From assembly GCF_025685545.1 (NCBI RefSeq), contig NZ_JAGSYC010000023.1, positions 1-64,000 of the forward strand: 64,000 nt of DNA, read 5' to 3'. Both the position numbers and the translations under genes were made by a program. Positions 26,562-34,694 of this stretch are shown piece after piece. Below the pieces are notes generated by a model. The model ran no database searches, was not told the origin of the DNA, and saw nothing but the letters and a program-made list of their open reading frames with translations. This DNA comes from Granulicella paludicola. Its GTDB lineage: Bacteria; Acidobacteriota; Terriglobia; Terriglobales; Acidobacteriaceae. The number at the start of each line of letters is the position of its first letter. Position 1 is the stretch's first letter.

Positions 26562-27596
26562 ATGCGATTGTTCCTCTTACCGCTGGCCCTTTGCGCAACG
26601 TCTGCGCTTGCTCAGGATGTCCACGTGAAAGTCGATCCGAACGGCGGCGGCAGCATTGCCAGCACGGATAACTTCCCTACGATTCAGAATGCACTCGATC
26701 ATCATCCGTTTGCGCCGCCGGGGTATCGCGTGGTCATCTCGATTGCGCCGGGGGTGTATCACGAGCGCATCGTTGTGACGCAGAACCATAGCGACATCAC
26801 GCTGATCGGTCTTGGGAGGTCGCCGGAGGATGTGGTGATTACGAATTCGCTGAATGCGAAGACGGCTGGCGGCACGTATGTGACGGAGACGGCCGAGATC
26901 AATGGCACGGCGTTCGAGGCGGATAATTTGACGTTCGAGAACGCTGCGGGGAACACCGGGCAGGCGGTGGCGATTGCCGTGCGGAGTGATCGTGCAGTGT
27001 TCAAGCATGTGCGCTTTCTGGGGCACCAGGACACGCTGTTCGCCGACTATGGGCGGCAGTATTACGTGGACAGCTACATCGAGGGTGGGGTGGATTTTAT
27101 CTTCGGCAATGCGGCTGCGGTATTCGATCGCTGCGAGATTCATGCGAACGGCCCAGGGTATCTGACGGCGCAGTCTCGCACCGATGACAAGCAGTCAACG
27201 GGGTATGTGATTACGCACTCTCGGGTGACGACCTCGCTTGAGGCGACGCCTCCTCCGGCTGCAGGAGAGGCTGGTGCGGCGTCTACTGCTGCGGCGAAAA
27301 ACATGACGGCACTGGGTAGACCGTGGCGACCATTTTCGAGGGTGGTGGTGATGCATACGGAGCTGCCAGCGCAACTGAATCCGGCAGGGTATACGGTGTG
27401 GAAGCGTGGCGATGCGGAGCCTCCGCAGGCGTATTACGCGGAGTATCAGAACTCTGGCGATGGGTGGCAGCCGGAGAAACGCGTGAGCTGGGAGCACATG
27501 CTGACTGCGAAGGAGGCGGCTGCTTTCGAGCCGCGGGTATTTCTTCGTGGCAGCGACAAGTGGGACGCCGTTGCTGCGGCGGCGAAGCTGCCTTAG
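26562..27596 (+). CDS. Pectin methylesterase (CE8), secreted
   Basis: A 344-aa enzyme that de-esterifies pectin. The N-terminus MRLFLLPLALCATSALA is a signal peptide. Family motifs of the beta-helix active site are present: GQAVAI (conserved Gln), GHQDTLF (catalytic Asp), VDFIFGNA (second Asp) and LGRPWRPFS (conserved Arg/Trp). The start at 26562 is chosen for the signal peptide; a GAGAGG lies about 20 nt before it, so a few upstream codons are possible. It is not in an operon with other pectin genes here. It fits a plant-litter degrading acidobacterium. Confidence 0.9.
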   Translation: MRLFLLPLALCATSALAQDVHVKVDPNGGGSIASTDNFPTIQNALDHHPFAPPGYRVVISIAPGVYHERIVVTQNHSDITLIGLGRSPEDVVITNSLNAKTAGGTYVTETAEINGTAFEADNLTFENAAGNTGQAVAIAVRSDRAVFKHVRFLGHQDTLFADYGRQYYVDSYIEGGVDFIFGNAAAVFDRCEIHANGPGYLTAQSRTDDKQSTGYVITHSRVTTSLEATPPPAAGEAGAASTAAAKNMTALGRPWRPFSRVVVMHTELPAQLNPAGYTVWKRGDAEPPQAYYAEYQNSGDGWQPEKRVSWEHMLTAKEAAAFEPRVFLRGSDKWDAVAAAAKLP

Positions 27597-27680
27597 GCTG
27601 CCAGAATCTGGTAGAAATGCAGAAGGCAGGAAGCAGACCTCTATTGCATGCTTCTTGTTTGCTACGCCCTGTTTCCGCTT

Positions 27681-28004
27681 ATGCATCACATTATTGCCGC
27701 TATCAAATCCGGAACCGATCCTGTTGCGCCGCTTCCGCCGGGAGCCTTTACGCGTCAGCTTGATGAGGCGATTTACTGCCCGAAGTGCAGCGTGTATTAC
27801 CTGCTGCATGCCGACTATGAGGCCTCGGTGAACCGATTCTTCGAGCAGGAGACTCGGCGGCATCTTTCGATTCTGAAGAAGGCTGTGATGATGGGTCACG
27901 AACTCGATCATCGCGTGACGCACTTCGAGACGAATGGCGTGACGGTGGTTCGGCATGTGCCAGAGAAGATCGAACTGCCACCGATGCCTCGGCGGGTGAT
28001 GTAG
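27681..28004 (+). CDS. Small conserved-looking hypothetical protein with CxxC
   Basis: A 107-aa soluble protein. It has a CPKC motif (residues about 33-36) followed by an aromatic stretch (SVYYLLHADYE), a helical middle (ETRRHLSILKKAVM) and a basic Pro-rich end. A single CxxC could bind zinc with other residues, but no full zinc site is seen. The ATG at 27681 and one at 27648 are both possible; the latter would add a hydrophobic leader. I do not recognise the function. Confidence 0.5.
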   Translation: MHHIIAAIKSGTDPVAPLPPGAFTRQLDEAIYCPKCSVYYLLHADYEASVNRFFEQETRRHLSILKKAVMMGHELDHRVTHFETNGVTVVRHVPEKIELPPMPRRVM

Positions 28005-28024
28005 GGTGTTGGATCAGGAAGTGT

Positions 28025-28135
28025 CTAACGAATCGTTGCGACCTCAATGGTGGGTCCAGCCGCAGCTGTCGCAGACTGTTGGGCTACGGCACTTCCGCCA
28101 AGAGTCAACGTCAACGCCAACAACATCATCCGCAT
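28025..28135 (-). pseudogene. Truncated 5' remnant of a secreted TIGR03435-like gene
   Basis: On the minus strand an ATG at 28135 preceded by GAGG starts a signal peptide (MRMMLLALTLTLGGSAVA) followed by QQSATA and PTIEVATIR, then a TAG at 28025-28027. The last residues match the start of the mature TIGR03435 soil-associated proteins (FEVATIKPS type), a large secreted family in acidobacteria as I recall it. The gene is cut off after 36 residues, and the following DNA is antisense to the 107-aa gene. It is most likely a decayed copy whose 3' end was lost. Confidence 0.5.
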
Positions 28136-28261
28136 CCGCACACCTCACTTCTACTCTAAGACGCGCAGGAGCGGCATCGGTCTCTTATCGGGACGGAGGC
28201 ACCCGTCCGCAGGGATCGTTCGAACACGAAACCCATATAAAACCTGCTAAAATAAACCTCT

Positions 28262-29857
28262 GTGAGCCTTACCCCCACCCTCGAAATCCCAGTCGCAGAG
28301 TCTGAGCAGAAAGCCCGCCCCAAGGTCGGCTTCGTCTCCCTCGGCTGCCCCAAGAACCTCGTCGACTCCGAGGTCATGATGGGCCTGCTCCATCGCGGTG
28401 GCGCGGAACTGACGCCGCGTGCGGAGGATGCCGAGATTCTGGTGGTGAACACCTGCTCCTTCATCGACTCTGCCAAGCAGGAGTCCGTCGACACCATCCT
28501 GGAGATGGTGCAGCACAAGATTGGGAATGGCGGCAAGGCGCAGAAGCTGATCGTTGCAGGCTGCCTGGTCGAGCGCTACCGCGACGAGATCCGCAAGAAC
28601 ATTCCCGAGGTCGATGCGGTGGTGGGCACCGGCGAGCTGGAGGCGATCCTGGAGGCTGCAGGGTTGAACCGGCCAACGGCTGCCGAGAACAACTCGCCTT
28701 TCGCGATTTTGACGACCGCTCAAATTGAGCGCCATGCTTCTGCGGTGAATCAACATTCGCGGCCTGAAGGCACCGGCGACCAGATCGTCAACGAGACCTC
28801 CAGCCGGCCCGAGGGCGATGCCCGCGAACAGGCTGGCCGCTTCTCTCGCGAGGCTTGGGATGGTGCGACGGCGGCCCTGCCGAGCTACCTGTACTCAGAC
28901 GAGACGCCGCGTATTTTGACCACGCCGCGCGCTTCGGCGTACATAAAGATCGCGGAGGGCTGCGATCATCCGTGCAGCTTCTGTATCATCCCGCAGCTAC
29001 GCGGGAAGTTCCGATCGCGGCCGCTTGCCTCGATCGTTGCTGAAGCAAAGTCGCTGATTGCGCAGGGCGTTCGCGAGATTACGCTGATCGGTCAGGATAC
29101 GACCTGCTACGGCGAGGACCTGCCGAAGAGTGAGACTACCGGGAAGCGGCCGGAGCTGGCGGACCTGCTCGACGCGCTGGCGCCGCTGCCGGGGCTGAAG
29201 TGGCTGCGCTTCTTGTACGCGTATCCGAACAAAGTCACCACGCGCCTGCTGGAATCGATTGCGAAGCACGACAGTGTCGCGAAGTATCTGGATGTGCCGC
29301 TGCAGCATGCGAGCGCGAATGTGCTGCGTCGCATGAAGCGCGGAGGCTCTGCGGATCGCTTTCTGCAGATCATCGAGAAGGCGCGTTCGATCGTGCCAGG
29401 CCTGGTGCTACGGACGAGCTTTATCGTCGGCTTCCCAGGCGAGACCGAAGACGACTTCGAAGAACTGATGGCGTTTATTCAGGCAGCGAAGATCGACTGG
29501 CTTGGCGTGTTCAGCTACTCGGATGAAGAAGGTGCGGGCGCGTTCGAGTTGGACCAGAAGGTGCCGAAACGGACGATTGAATCGCGCCGCCGCAAGTTGA
29601 TGAAGTTGCAGCAGAAGATCAGTAAGAAGGCACGCAAGCAGTGGATTGGGCGTGAGCTCGACATCCTTGTTGAGGGCGAGAGCGAAGAGACGGAGCTGCT
29701 GTGGCAGGGCCGCTCGCTCGATCAGGCACCGGAGATCGATGGCAAGGTGCTGATCAACGATTTTGGGCCGCATGAGGTGCTGGTACCCGGCACGTTCTAC
29801 CGCGCCGAGATCACTGAGTCGCATGATTACGATGTTGTGGCTCGCATCATCGAGTAG
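28262..29857 (+). CDS. rimO: Ribosomal protein S12 methylthiotransferase RimO
   Basis: A 531-aa radical-SAM enzyme that methylthiolates Asp of ribosomal protein S12. The N-terminal cluster cysteines are visible (GFVSLGCPKN, NTCSFID, AGCLVERY). The radical-SAM CxxxCxxC is in GCDHPCSFCI, and a TRAM domain ends the protein. The start is GTG at 28262, directly before the conserved N-terminus. It is about 80 aa longer than the usual ~440-450: residues about 140-215 hold a Ser/Gln/Glu-rich insert between the first domain and the radical-SAM core. Confidence 0.93.
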   Translation: MSLTPTLEIPVAESEQKARPKVGFVSLGCPKNLVDSEVMMGLLHRGGAELTPRAEDAEILVVNTCSFIDSAKQESVDTILEMVQHKIGNGGKAQKLIVAGCLVERYRDEIRKNIPEVDAVVGTGELEAILEAAGLNRPTAAENNSPFAILTTAQIERHASAVNQHSRPEGTGDQIVNETSSRPEGDAREQAGRFSREAWDGATAALPSYLYSDETPRILTTPRASAYIKIAEGCDHPCSFCIIPQLRGKFRSRPLASIVAEAKSLIAQGVREITLIGQDTTCYGEDLPKSETTGKRPELADLLDALAPLPGLKWLRFLYAYPNKVTTRLLESIAKHDSVAKYLDVPLQHASANVLRRMKRGGSADRFLQIIEKARSIVPGLVLRTSFIVGFPGETEDDFEELMAFIQAAKIDWLGVFSYSDEEGAGAFELDQKVPKRTIESRRRKLMKLQQKISKKARKQWIGRELDILVEGESEETELLWQGRSLDQAPEIDGKVLINDFGPHEVLVPGTFYRAEITESHDYDVVARIIE

Positions 29858-29883
29858 GCGATTCGGAGTAAGCTGAGCAGACC

Positions 29884-30345
29884 ATGGCTGACCTCTCTTC
29901 GAGCTTTCGCGATCTTCCTATGTTTCGGCTTGCGGGGATTCGCCGTTTCCACGATCTGGCGACTGCGCCTGCGACGATTCCCGATCAATGGCACGACCTG
30001 CACGCGAGTGGACTGCCCGGGCTGGCTGACGCGACCGTCACCTATGGCGCTACGTGCCAGGTGGATATGCCGAACCAGCGGCTGGAATATCTTGCAGGGT
30101 ACGAGGTGCTGGACTTCGAGAACATTCCGGTGGATGCACGCATGATCGTCCCAGCGGCGCACTATGCAGTCTTCGAGATCGCGACGGTGGCGGAGGTTCG
30201 GCCGTTCTGGCAGCAGTTTTTTGAGGAGTGGCTGCCGGCATCGGGTCATCAGCCTGCCGATACGCCCAACTTCGAGCGCTATGACGAGCGGTTCGATCCG
30301 GTGACGCGCGGGCCGTTTGAGATTTGGATACCGATCCAGCGGTGA
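29884..30345 (+). CDS. GyrI-like effector-binding domain protein
   Basis: A 153-aa protein. The sequence GIRRFHDLATAPATIPDQW, the YEVLDFENIP strand pair and the C-terminal RGPFEIWIPI with Pro fit the GyrI-like / AraC-type effector-binding fold, a small-molecule binding beta-barrel. There is no DNA-binding domain. The gene sits 26 nt downstream of rimO on the same strand and may be co-transcribed. The ligand is unknown. Confidence 0.65.
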   Translation: MADLSSSFRDLPMFRLAGIRRFHDLATAPATIPDQWHDLHASGLPGLADATVTYGATCQVDMPNQRLEYLAGYEVLDFENIPVDARMIVPAAHYAVFEIATVAEVRPFWQQFFEEWLPASGHQPADTPNFERYDERFDPVTRGPFEIWIPIQR

Positions 30346-30360
30346 GGTTTTGGGGACAGG

Positions 30361-30450
30361 CTCGTGCTTCGCACATCGCTACTGCAAATACTGAGGTTTC
30401 TCCACTGCGCATCGCGATGAAGCTGCGATGCTTCGGTCGAAATGACAGGC
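30361..30450. repeat. Interspersed palindromic repeat, related to the alaS insert
   Basis: GCATCGC (30409-30415) and GCGATGC (30425-30431) pair around the loop GATGAAGCT. The same loop, with a stem carrying paired changes, occurs in alaS (20641-20663). The flanks ACTGCGC on the left and CTTCG and AATGAC on the right are shared. The left part (30361-30400) reads as TGCTTCGCACATCGCTACTG, which is not in the alaS copy. The element is in noncoding DNA between convergent genes. Confidence 0.7.
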
Positions 30451-30499
30451 TTATGGGAAGAGGAGGAAGTCAGCTTTCACTCTTCACAAAGTGGAAAAG

Positions 30500-30525
30500 A
30501 AAGGCCCCCATTTGGGGGGGCCTTT
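30500..30525 (-). terminator. Intrinsic terminator of the 112-aa gene
   Basis: AAAGGCCCCC (30500-30509) pairs with GGGGGCCTTT (30516-30525). On the minus strand the hairpin is followed by CTTTTCC, giving a U-rich tail directly downstream of the minus-strand gene. Confidence 0.7.
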
Positions 30526-30555
30526 CTCACATCTCAACTTCGCTTTGCAGCGAAA

Positions 30556-30894
30556 TTACATGCCACCGTTGCCGGTGTTGTGAGCTACAGCTGCCTTGTA
30601 GCCCTGGGTGAAGGTGCTGCGGTATGCATCCTTGTCAGCTCCCTTTACGGGCGGGTGGTTGTAGAGGTAGCTCTTGGAGGCTTCGACGGGGCGCTTGGCA
30701 ACCGTGTCCAGCTTGGCGGCTTCGATGCCGTCCTTGTAAGCCTGTGCCTGCTCTGAACCTGCGGGGGGCGTCATCCAGTCTTCCTGGGCCGCTGCCTGTG
30801 TCTGGTTCTGAGAGCTCTGGGCCGCCATCATCATCGGGGCGGTCATCATCGTCACTGCCATCAGTGACGTAGCGATACGGGTCATCATCTTCAT
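30556..30894 (-). CDS. Small secreted protein (unknown)
   Basis: A 112-aa protein with an N-terminal signal peptide (MKMMTRIATSLMAVTMMTAP and MMMAA, Met-rich, cleavage near residue 25), then a Gln/Ala/Ser-rich mature part with a Lys-Asp-Ala pattern (GADKDAYRSTF). The motif SKSYLYNHPPVKG (about residues 73-85) may be a conserved core. An AAAGG site 8 nt before the ATG supports the start. It is monocistronic with its own terminator. No function is recognised. Confidence 0.7.
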   Translation of the reverse strand: MKMMTRIATSLMAVTMMTAPMMMAAQSSQNQTQAAAQEDWMTPPAGSEQAQAYKDGIEAAKLDTVAKRPVEASKSYLYNHPPVKGADKDAYRSTFTQGYKAAVAHNTGNGGM

Positions 30895-31177
30895 GGGTCT
30901 TGCCTTTTACTGCATTGATACCGTCGACGTCGTGGTCGAGGCTTGTTGCTGGGCGGTGATCTGCACAATCAAACAGACGAAAGATACGCCCGCAGAGTTG
31001 CCATTTGCAAGTGGAATCTCAGTAAGAAACACTCTTTTAATGCAAAAGGCTTCGCAGTAATCGTCTCGCGATGCGATTTAGCGATTGCGGCTGGACTCTA
31101 TTCCGATCTGGGCGACGTGGATTATCCTTGTAGATGCCGTCGCGGGTGCCTCCCTCCTGCGACCTTAGGAAATCGCC

Positions 31178-31408
31178 ATGCCAGCTACTAAGCCTATCTT
31201 TTGCCCCATTTGCCGAAAACTCGTTGAGCCAACGAACGAGGACTTTCCGTTCTGCTCCGACCGATGCCGCGTGATCGATCTGGGCAAATGGGCCTCCGGA
31301 GACTACAAAATCAGCTCGCCGATCCTCGATCCCGACCTTCTAGAAGATCTGGAGCATGCGCAGCAGCAGAACCACCCGTTTTCGGACGATTCGAAGTGGA
31401 AGAATTAG
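31178..31408 (+). CDS. yacG: Zinc-binding DNA gyrase inhibitor YacG
   Basis: A 76-aa protein with four zinc-ligand cysteines: CPIC (residues 9-12) and CSDRC (about 28-32), followed by RVIDLGKWASGDY. This is the YacG family, which binds gyrase B. An AGGA site 8 nt upstream supports the start. It overlaps the following pgpA by one base, so the two form an operon. Confidence 0.9.
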   Translation: MPATKPIFCPICRKLVEPTNEDFPFCSDRCRVIDLGKWASGDYKISSPILDPDLLEDLEHAQQQNHPFSDDSKWKN

Positions 31409-31902
31409 TGGCTACCCCGGTCGCAATCGGTCGTAAGACTCGCTGGGCATGGCTCACGGGGACATTCTTTGGCGCGGGCTATCTGAAGCCTGGGCCGGGC
31501 ACCTATGGCAGCGTCGCCGCGATGCTGCTCTGGTATGCGGCGGCGCACGCGATTCCGTCGAGCGCGACGGCGCTTTCGATCGCGACGGCAATTTCTGCTG
31601 TGGTGGTGACGCTGATCGGGATTCCGGCTTCGACGATCGTCGCCCGGGAATCGGGGCGCGAGGATCCTGGCTTTGTGGTCGTGGACGAGGTGGCGGGGCA
31701 GCTTATTGCGCTGATCCCGATGCACGCAGACTGGCGGCATGCGCTGATCGGGCTGCTGTTGTTTCGGCTTCTGGACATCTTCAAGCCGTGGCCGATACGC
31801 CGTTTCGAGGCGCTGCCGGATGGGACCGGGATTATGCTCGATGATGTGGCTGCCGGGTTGATCGCGCTGGTTCTGGGGGCGGTGGCGCAGCACTACGCCT
31901 GA
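31408..31902 (+). CDS. pgpA: Phosphatidylglycerophosphatase A
   Basis: A 164-aa membrane enzyme that removes phosphate from phosphatidylglycerophosphate to make phosphatidylglycerol. Motifs: GTFFGAGYLKPGPGTYGS (residues about 19-36), the catalytic-type Asp/Glu cluster ESGREDPGFVVVDEVAGQ, and DIFKPWPIRRFE with DDVAAG later. Two or three membrane helices are present. The start is the GTG that overlaps the yacG TAG. Starting further upstream would add an unlike, charged N-terminus. Confidence 0.85.
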   Translation: MATPVAIGRKTRWAWLTGTFFGAGYLKPGPGTYGSVAAMLLWYAAAHAIPSSATALSIATAISAVVVTLIGIPASTIVARESGREDPGFVVVDEVAGQLIALIPMHADWRHALIGLLLFRLLDIFKPWPIRRFEALPDGTGIMLDDVAAGLIALVLGAVAQHYA

Positions 31903-32037
31903 CAATCACAGGCTAGGGTTGAATTTTCTCCGCCGCAGGCCTAGACTGTTACTAGCAGACGAGTTTGTTCTGCCGCAGTCGTCCAAAGTATCGGCGACAT
32001 AGCCGTGAACGCACCGGCAAAAACGGCGGAGTAGATG

Positions 32038-32063
32038 AGTGAGCGAAAGCTCACTTTTTGTTT
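32038..32063 (+). terminator. Intrinsic terminator upstream of rimP
   Basis: AGTGAGC (32038-32044) and GCTCACT (32049-32055) pair around a GAAA tetraloop, followed by TTTTGTTTG. It ends the yacG-pgpA transcript or acts as an attenuator in the leader of rimP-nusA-infB. A mini-ORF of 11 codons (32035-32070) overlaps the hairpin. Confidence 0.85.
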
Positions 32064-32145
32064 GCTCTAAAGACTGTTTTCATTCCGGCTGCCGATGCCG
32101 GAGAGTTCGAACAAATCGGCAAGCACCCGCACCACAAGACGACCC

Positions 32146-32727
32146 ATGGCCCTGCAGATAGAGACAATTCGCGCCACCGCCGACCGCGTAGCGGCATCCT
32201 TCCACCTCGACGTCGTCGACATCGAGTTCACCGGCGGCAGCAAGCACCGCACACTCCGCGTGTTCCTCGAGAAGGACGCCGAGGCGCGGGCCAAGTTTGC
32301 TGCTGAAGCCGCAGCGAGCGAAGAGGCTGGTTTGCCCAAAGGCGTGCCGGTCGAGCAGCTTTCGTTCGTTACCCATGAGGACTGCGCTGATTTCGCTCGC
32401 GACTTTGGCACAGTGCTTGACGTGGAAGACCTGATTCCAGGCGCGGAGTACACGCTCGAGGTGAGTTCCCCGGGCCTCGAACGAAAGCTGTTGAAGCCCG
32501 CAGATTACACCCGGTTTATCGGTTCGATCGCGAAGCTGCAGACCTTCACGGCAGTGGAGAATAATCGCCACTTCACCGGCCGCATTACCGCCTTCGCGGA
32601 TCAGACCGTTACGCTCGACCTGAGTGCGGTCAAGCAAAAGGGCAAGAACAAGAAGGCGCCCGCCCAGCATTTGGTTAATCTGCCTCTCGCCAACATCGAG
32701 AAGGCCAACCTGGTCGCTGAAATTTAG
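32146..32727 (+). CDS. rimP: Ribosome maturation factor RimP
   Basis: A 193-aa protein needed for 30S subunit maturation. The pattern VVDIEFTGGSKHRTLRVFLE (about residues 22-41) and EVSSPGLERKLLKPADYTRF (about 105-124) are the family's two conserved parts. About 25 residues between them (EAAASEEAGLPKGVPVEQ) form an extra loop. The ATG at 32146 (MALQIETIR) fits the family; an in-frame ATG at 32095 would add a charged leader. No strong ribosome binding site precedes either. It starts the rimP-nusA-infB operon. Confidence 0.88.
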   Translation: MALQIETIRATADRVAASFHLDVVDIEFTGGSKHRTLRVFLEKDAEARAKFAAEAAASEEAGLPKGVPVEQLSFVTHEDCADFARDFGTVLDVEDLIPGAEYTLEVSSPGLERKLLKPADYTRFIGSIAKLQTFTAVENNRHFTGRITAFADQTVTLDLSAVKQKGKNKKAPAQHLVNLPLANIEKANLVAEI

Positions 32728-32852
32728 AACGAGTTGTCTATTCTCAGTTCCCAAGAAAGCAATTCAACACTGAGAACTAGCAACTGAGAACTGACTATCG
32801 GAACACCGCATCACACAATTTCATAGCCGCACCACAGAAACGAGAACACATT

Positions 32853-34481
32853 ATGGCAAGTCCGCTATACCAGTCCATCGAGCTCCTGAGCCGCGAGAAG
32901 AGCATCGATCCCGAGATCGTCGTCACCGCCGTTGAAGATGCAATGGCCCTGGCCACGCGCAAGTTTTACAAGACCGTCGAAAACATGCGCGGCGAGCTCG
33001 ATAAGGAAACCGGCGAGATCCGCGCCTACGTCTACAAGACCGTCGTTGAAACGCCGGAGCTGGTCGAAGATCCTGACAACCAGCTGACGCTGGAGCAGGC
33101 GCGCGAGATTGCGCCCGAAGTTGAAGTCGGCAGCGAACTGCGTTTTTACAAGGACACCACTCCGCTTGGCCGCATCGCTGCCCAGATGGCGAAGCAGGTG
33201 ATCTTCCAGAAGGTCCGCGAGGCAGAGCGCGATACCGTATTCAACGAGTACGGCAGCCGTACGGGCGAGATTCTGAATGCGACCGTCAAGCGCCTTGAGC
33301 CGATGGACGTGATCTTCGATATTGGTAAGGCGGAGGCACGCATGCCCAAGCGCGAGCAGTCGCGCCTGGAGCAGTTCGCTATCGGCGAGCGCGTTCGCGT
33401 GGTGCTGCTGCGCGTCGATCGCGCGGCCAAGGGACCGCAGGTGATCGTCTCCCGTGCCGCGCCGGCGCTGGTGCAATCGCTCTTCCAGAGCGAAGTGCCC
33501 GAGATCTACGACGGCACCGTCAGCGTGCGTGCCATCGCACGTGAGGCCGGCGAGCGTACGAAGATCGCTGTCCAGAGCCGCGATAAGGACGTCGACCCGG
33601 TCGGCGCCTGCGTGGGTATGAAGGGTATGCGAGTGCAGTCCATTATCCGCGAGTTGCGTGGCGAGAAGATCGACATCATCGAATTCTCGGAAGAGATTAC
33701 GACGTTCGCCGAGAAGGCTCTGCAGCCTGCAAAGGTCAGCCGCGTCAGCATCACTGACCTGGCGGAGAAGCAGCTCGAAGTGATCGTCGATGATACGCAG
33801 CTTTCGCTGGCCATCGGCAAGAAGGGGCAGAACGTCCGTCTTGCTGCCAAGCTGCTGCAGTGGAAGATCGACATCAAGAGCGAAGAAGAGAAGCGCCAGG
33901 AGGTCGAACAGCAGATGTCCGGCATGGGCGGCGGACCTTCGACGCCCATCGAGCAGGTCGTCGAGCTGGGCGAGTCTGTAATGGAGAAGCTGATCGCGGC
34001 GGGTATCACCACGGTCGAGAGCCTCGCCGACATGACTGCCGAAGAGCTGGGAGAGATCCCGGGCATCGGTGAGAAGACGGTCGAGAAGATTGCTGTTGCT
34101 GTTCGCCACTACTTCGGTCAATACGAAGAGGGCGAAGAGCGTCCGGCAGCTCCGACTCCGCTGGTTGAGCCGACGCTCGCAGCCGGTGAGGAGGCGATTG
34201 CCGCCGCAGCTTCTGACGGTGAAGTCGCATCTGATAGCCCTGAGGTGCATTCCATGACACACACGCCCGAAGAGATCCTCGCCTCGCACGCCGGTGAGGG
34301 CACGCTCGAAGAGATCGATACCGTTTCGTCGGAAGATATTGCCGACGAAGAGGACCGCGAATCCCTCTCCGACGCGAACGACGAGAACGATGCGCGCGAA
34401 GAGCGCATCGAGCAGGACAACGACACGATCGATACGCTGGTCGACGAGGCGCAGGAAAACTCGAACGAAGGCATCGACTAA
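32853..34481 (+). CDS. nusA: Transcription elongation/termination factor NusA
   Basis: A 542-aa protein: N-terminal RNA-polymerase-binding domain (1-125), S1 (about 130-200, NATVKRLEPMDVIFDIGKAE), KH1 and KH2 (about 200-350, GMKGMRVQSIIRELRGEKID and LAIGKKGQNVRLA), then a helix-hairpin-helix segment (LADMTAEELGEIPGIG, about 390-405). A very acidic, low-complexity tail (about 450-542) follows and is not part of the core. It is the second gene of the operon and a likely autoregulator of it. Confidence 0.95.
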   Translation: MASPLYQSIELLSREKSIDPEIVVTAVEDAMALATRKFYKTVENMRGELDKETGEIRAYVYKTVVETPELVEDPDNQLTLEQAREIAPEVEVGSELRFYKDTTPLGRIAAQMAKQVIFQKVREAERDTVFNEYGSRTGEILNATVKRLEPMDVIFDIGKAEARMPKREQSRLEQFAIGERVRVVLLRVDRAAKGPQVIVSRAAPALVQSLFQSEVPEIYDGTVSVRAIAREAGERTKIAVQSRDKDVDPVGACVGMKGMRVQSIIRELRGEKIDIIEFSEEITTFAEKALQPAKVSRVSITDLAEKQLEVIVDDTQLSLAIGKKGQNVRLAAKLLQWKIDIKSEEEKRQEVEQQMSGMGGGPSTPIEQVVELGESVMEKLIAAGITTVESLADMTAEELGEIPGIGEKTVEKIAVAVRHYFGQYEEGEERPAAPTPLVEPTLAAGEEAIAAAASDGEVASDSPEVHSMTHTPEEILASHAGEGTLEEIDTVSSEDIADEEDRESLSDANDENDAREERIEQDNDTIDTLVDEAQENSNEGID

Positions 34482-34492
34482 CCCAGTATTTG

Positions 34493-34520
34493 AAGGGGAC
34501 GGACTTCGGTTCGTCCCTTT
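34493..34520 (+). terminator. Stable cUUCGg hairpin between nusA and infB
   Basis: A 12-pair hairpin (34493-34504 with 34509-34520) closes on a C(UUCG)G tetraloop and ends in TTT. The U-tract is short, so termination is probably partial, or it acts as an RNA-processing site in the operon between nusA and infB. Confidence 0.55.
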
Positions 34521-34694
34521 CATGCCCTGAAAGCGTGGGGCAGACCCGGATTCCCGGCCTTAATTGGCTGAAATCTTAATCATTTCAAGGGATAATAGCC
34601 TTGAACCCAACTTCTGCTCGATTGAGGCTCTATGAATAGCTAAGTGCCGCAGGAACAGACATCGCCCGGCTAACGCCGGAACCAGAAGGATTGA

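Noticed and set aside
26420-26563. N-terminal extension of the MutS-like protein
   Set aside because: The extra stretch is Arg/Cys-rich and lies in the promoter gap shared with the pectin methylesterase gene.
31264-31407. Upstream start for pgpA inside yacG
   Set aside because: The added residues are Arg/Ser-rich and out of character; the GTG overlapping the yacG stop fits PgpA better.
32865-34523. Long antisense frame (552 aa) opposite nusA
   Set aside because: It mirrors the high-GC nusA codons; the product has no family motifs and NusA is certain on the other strand.
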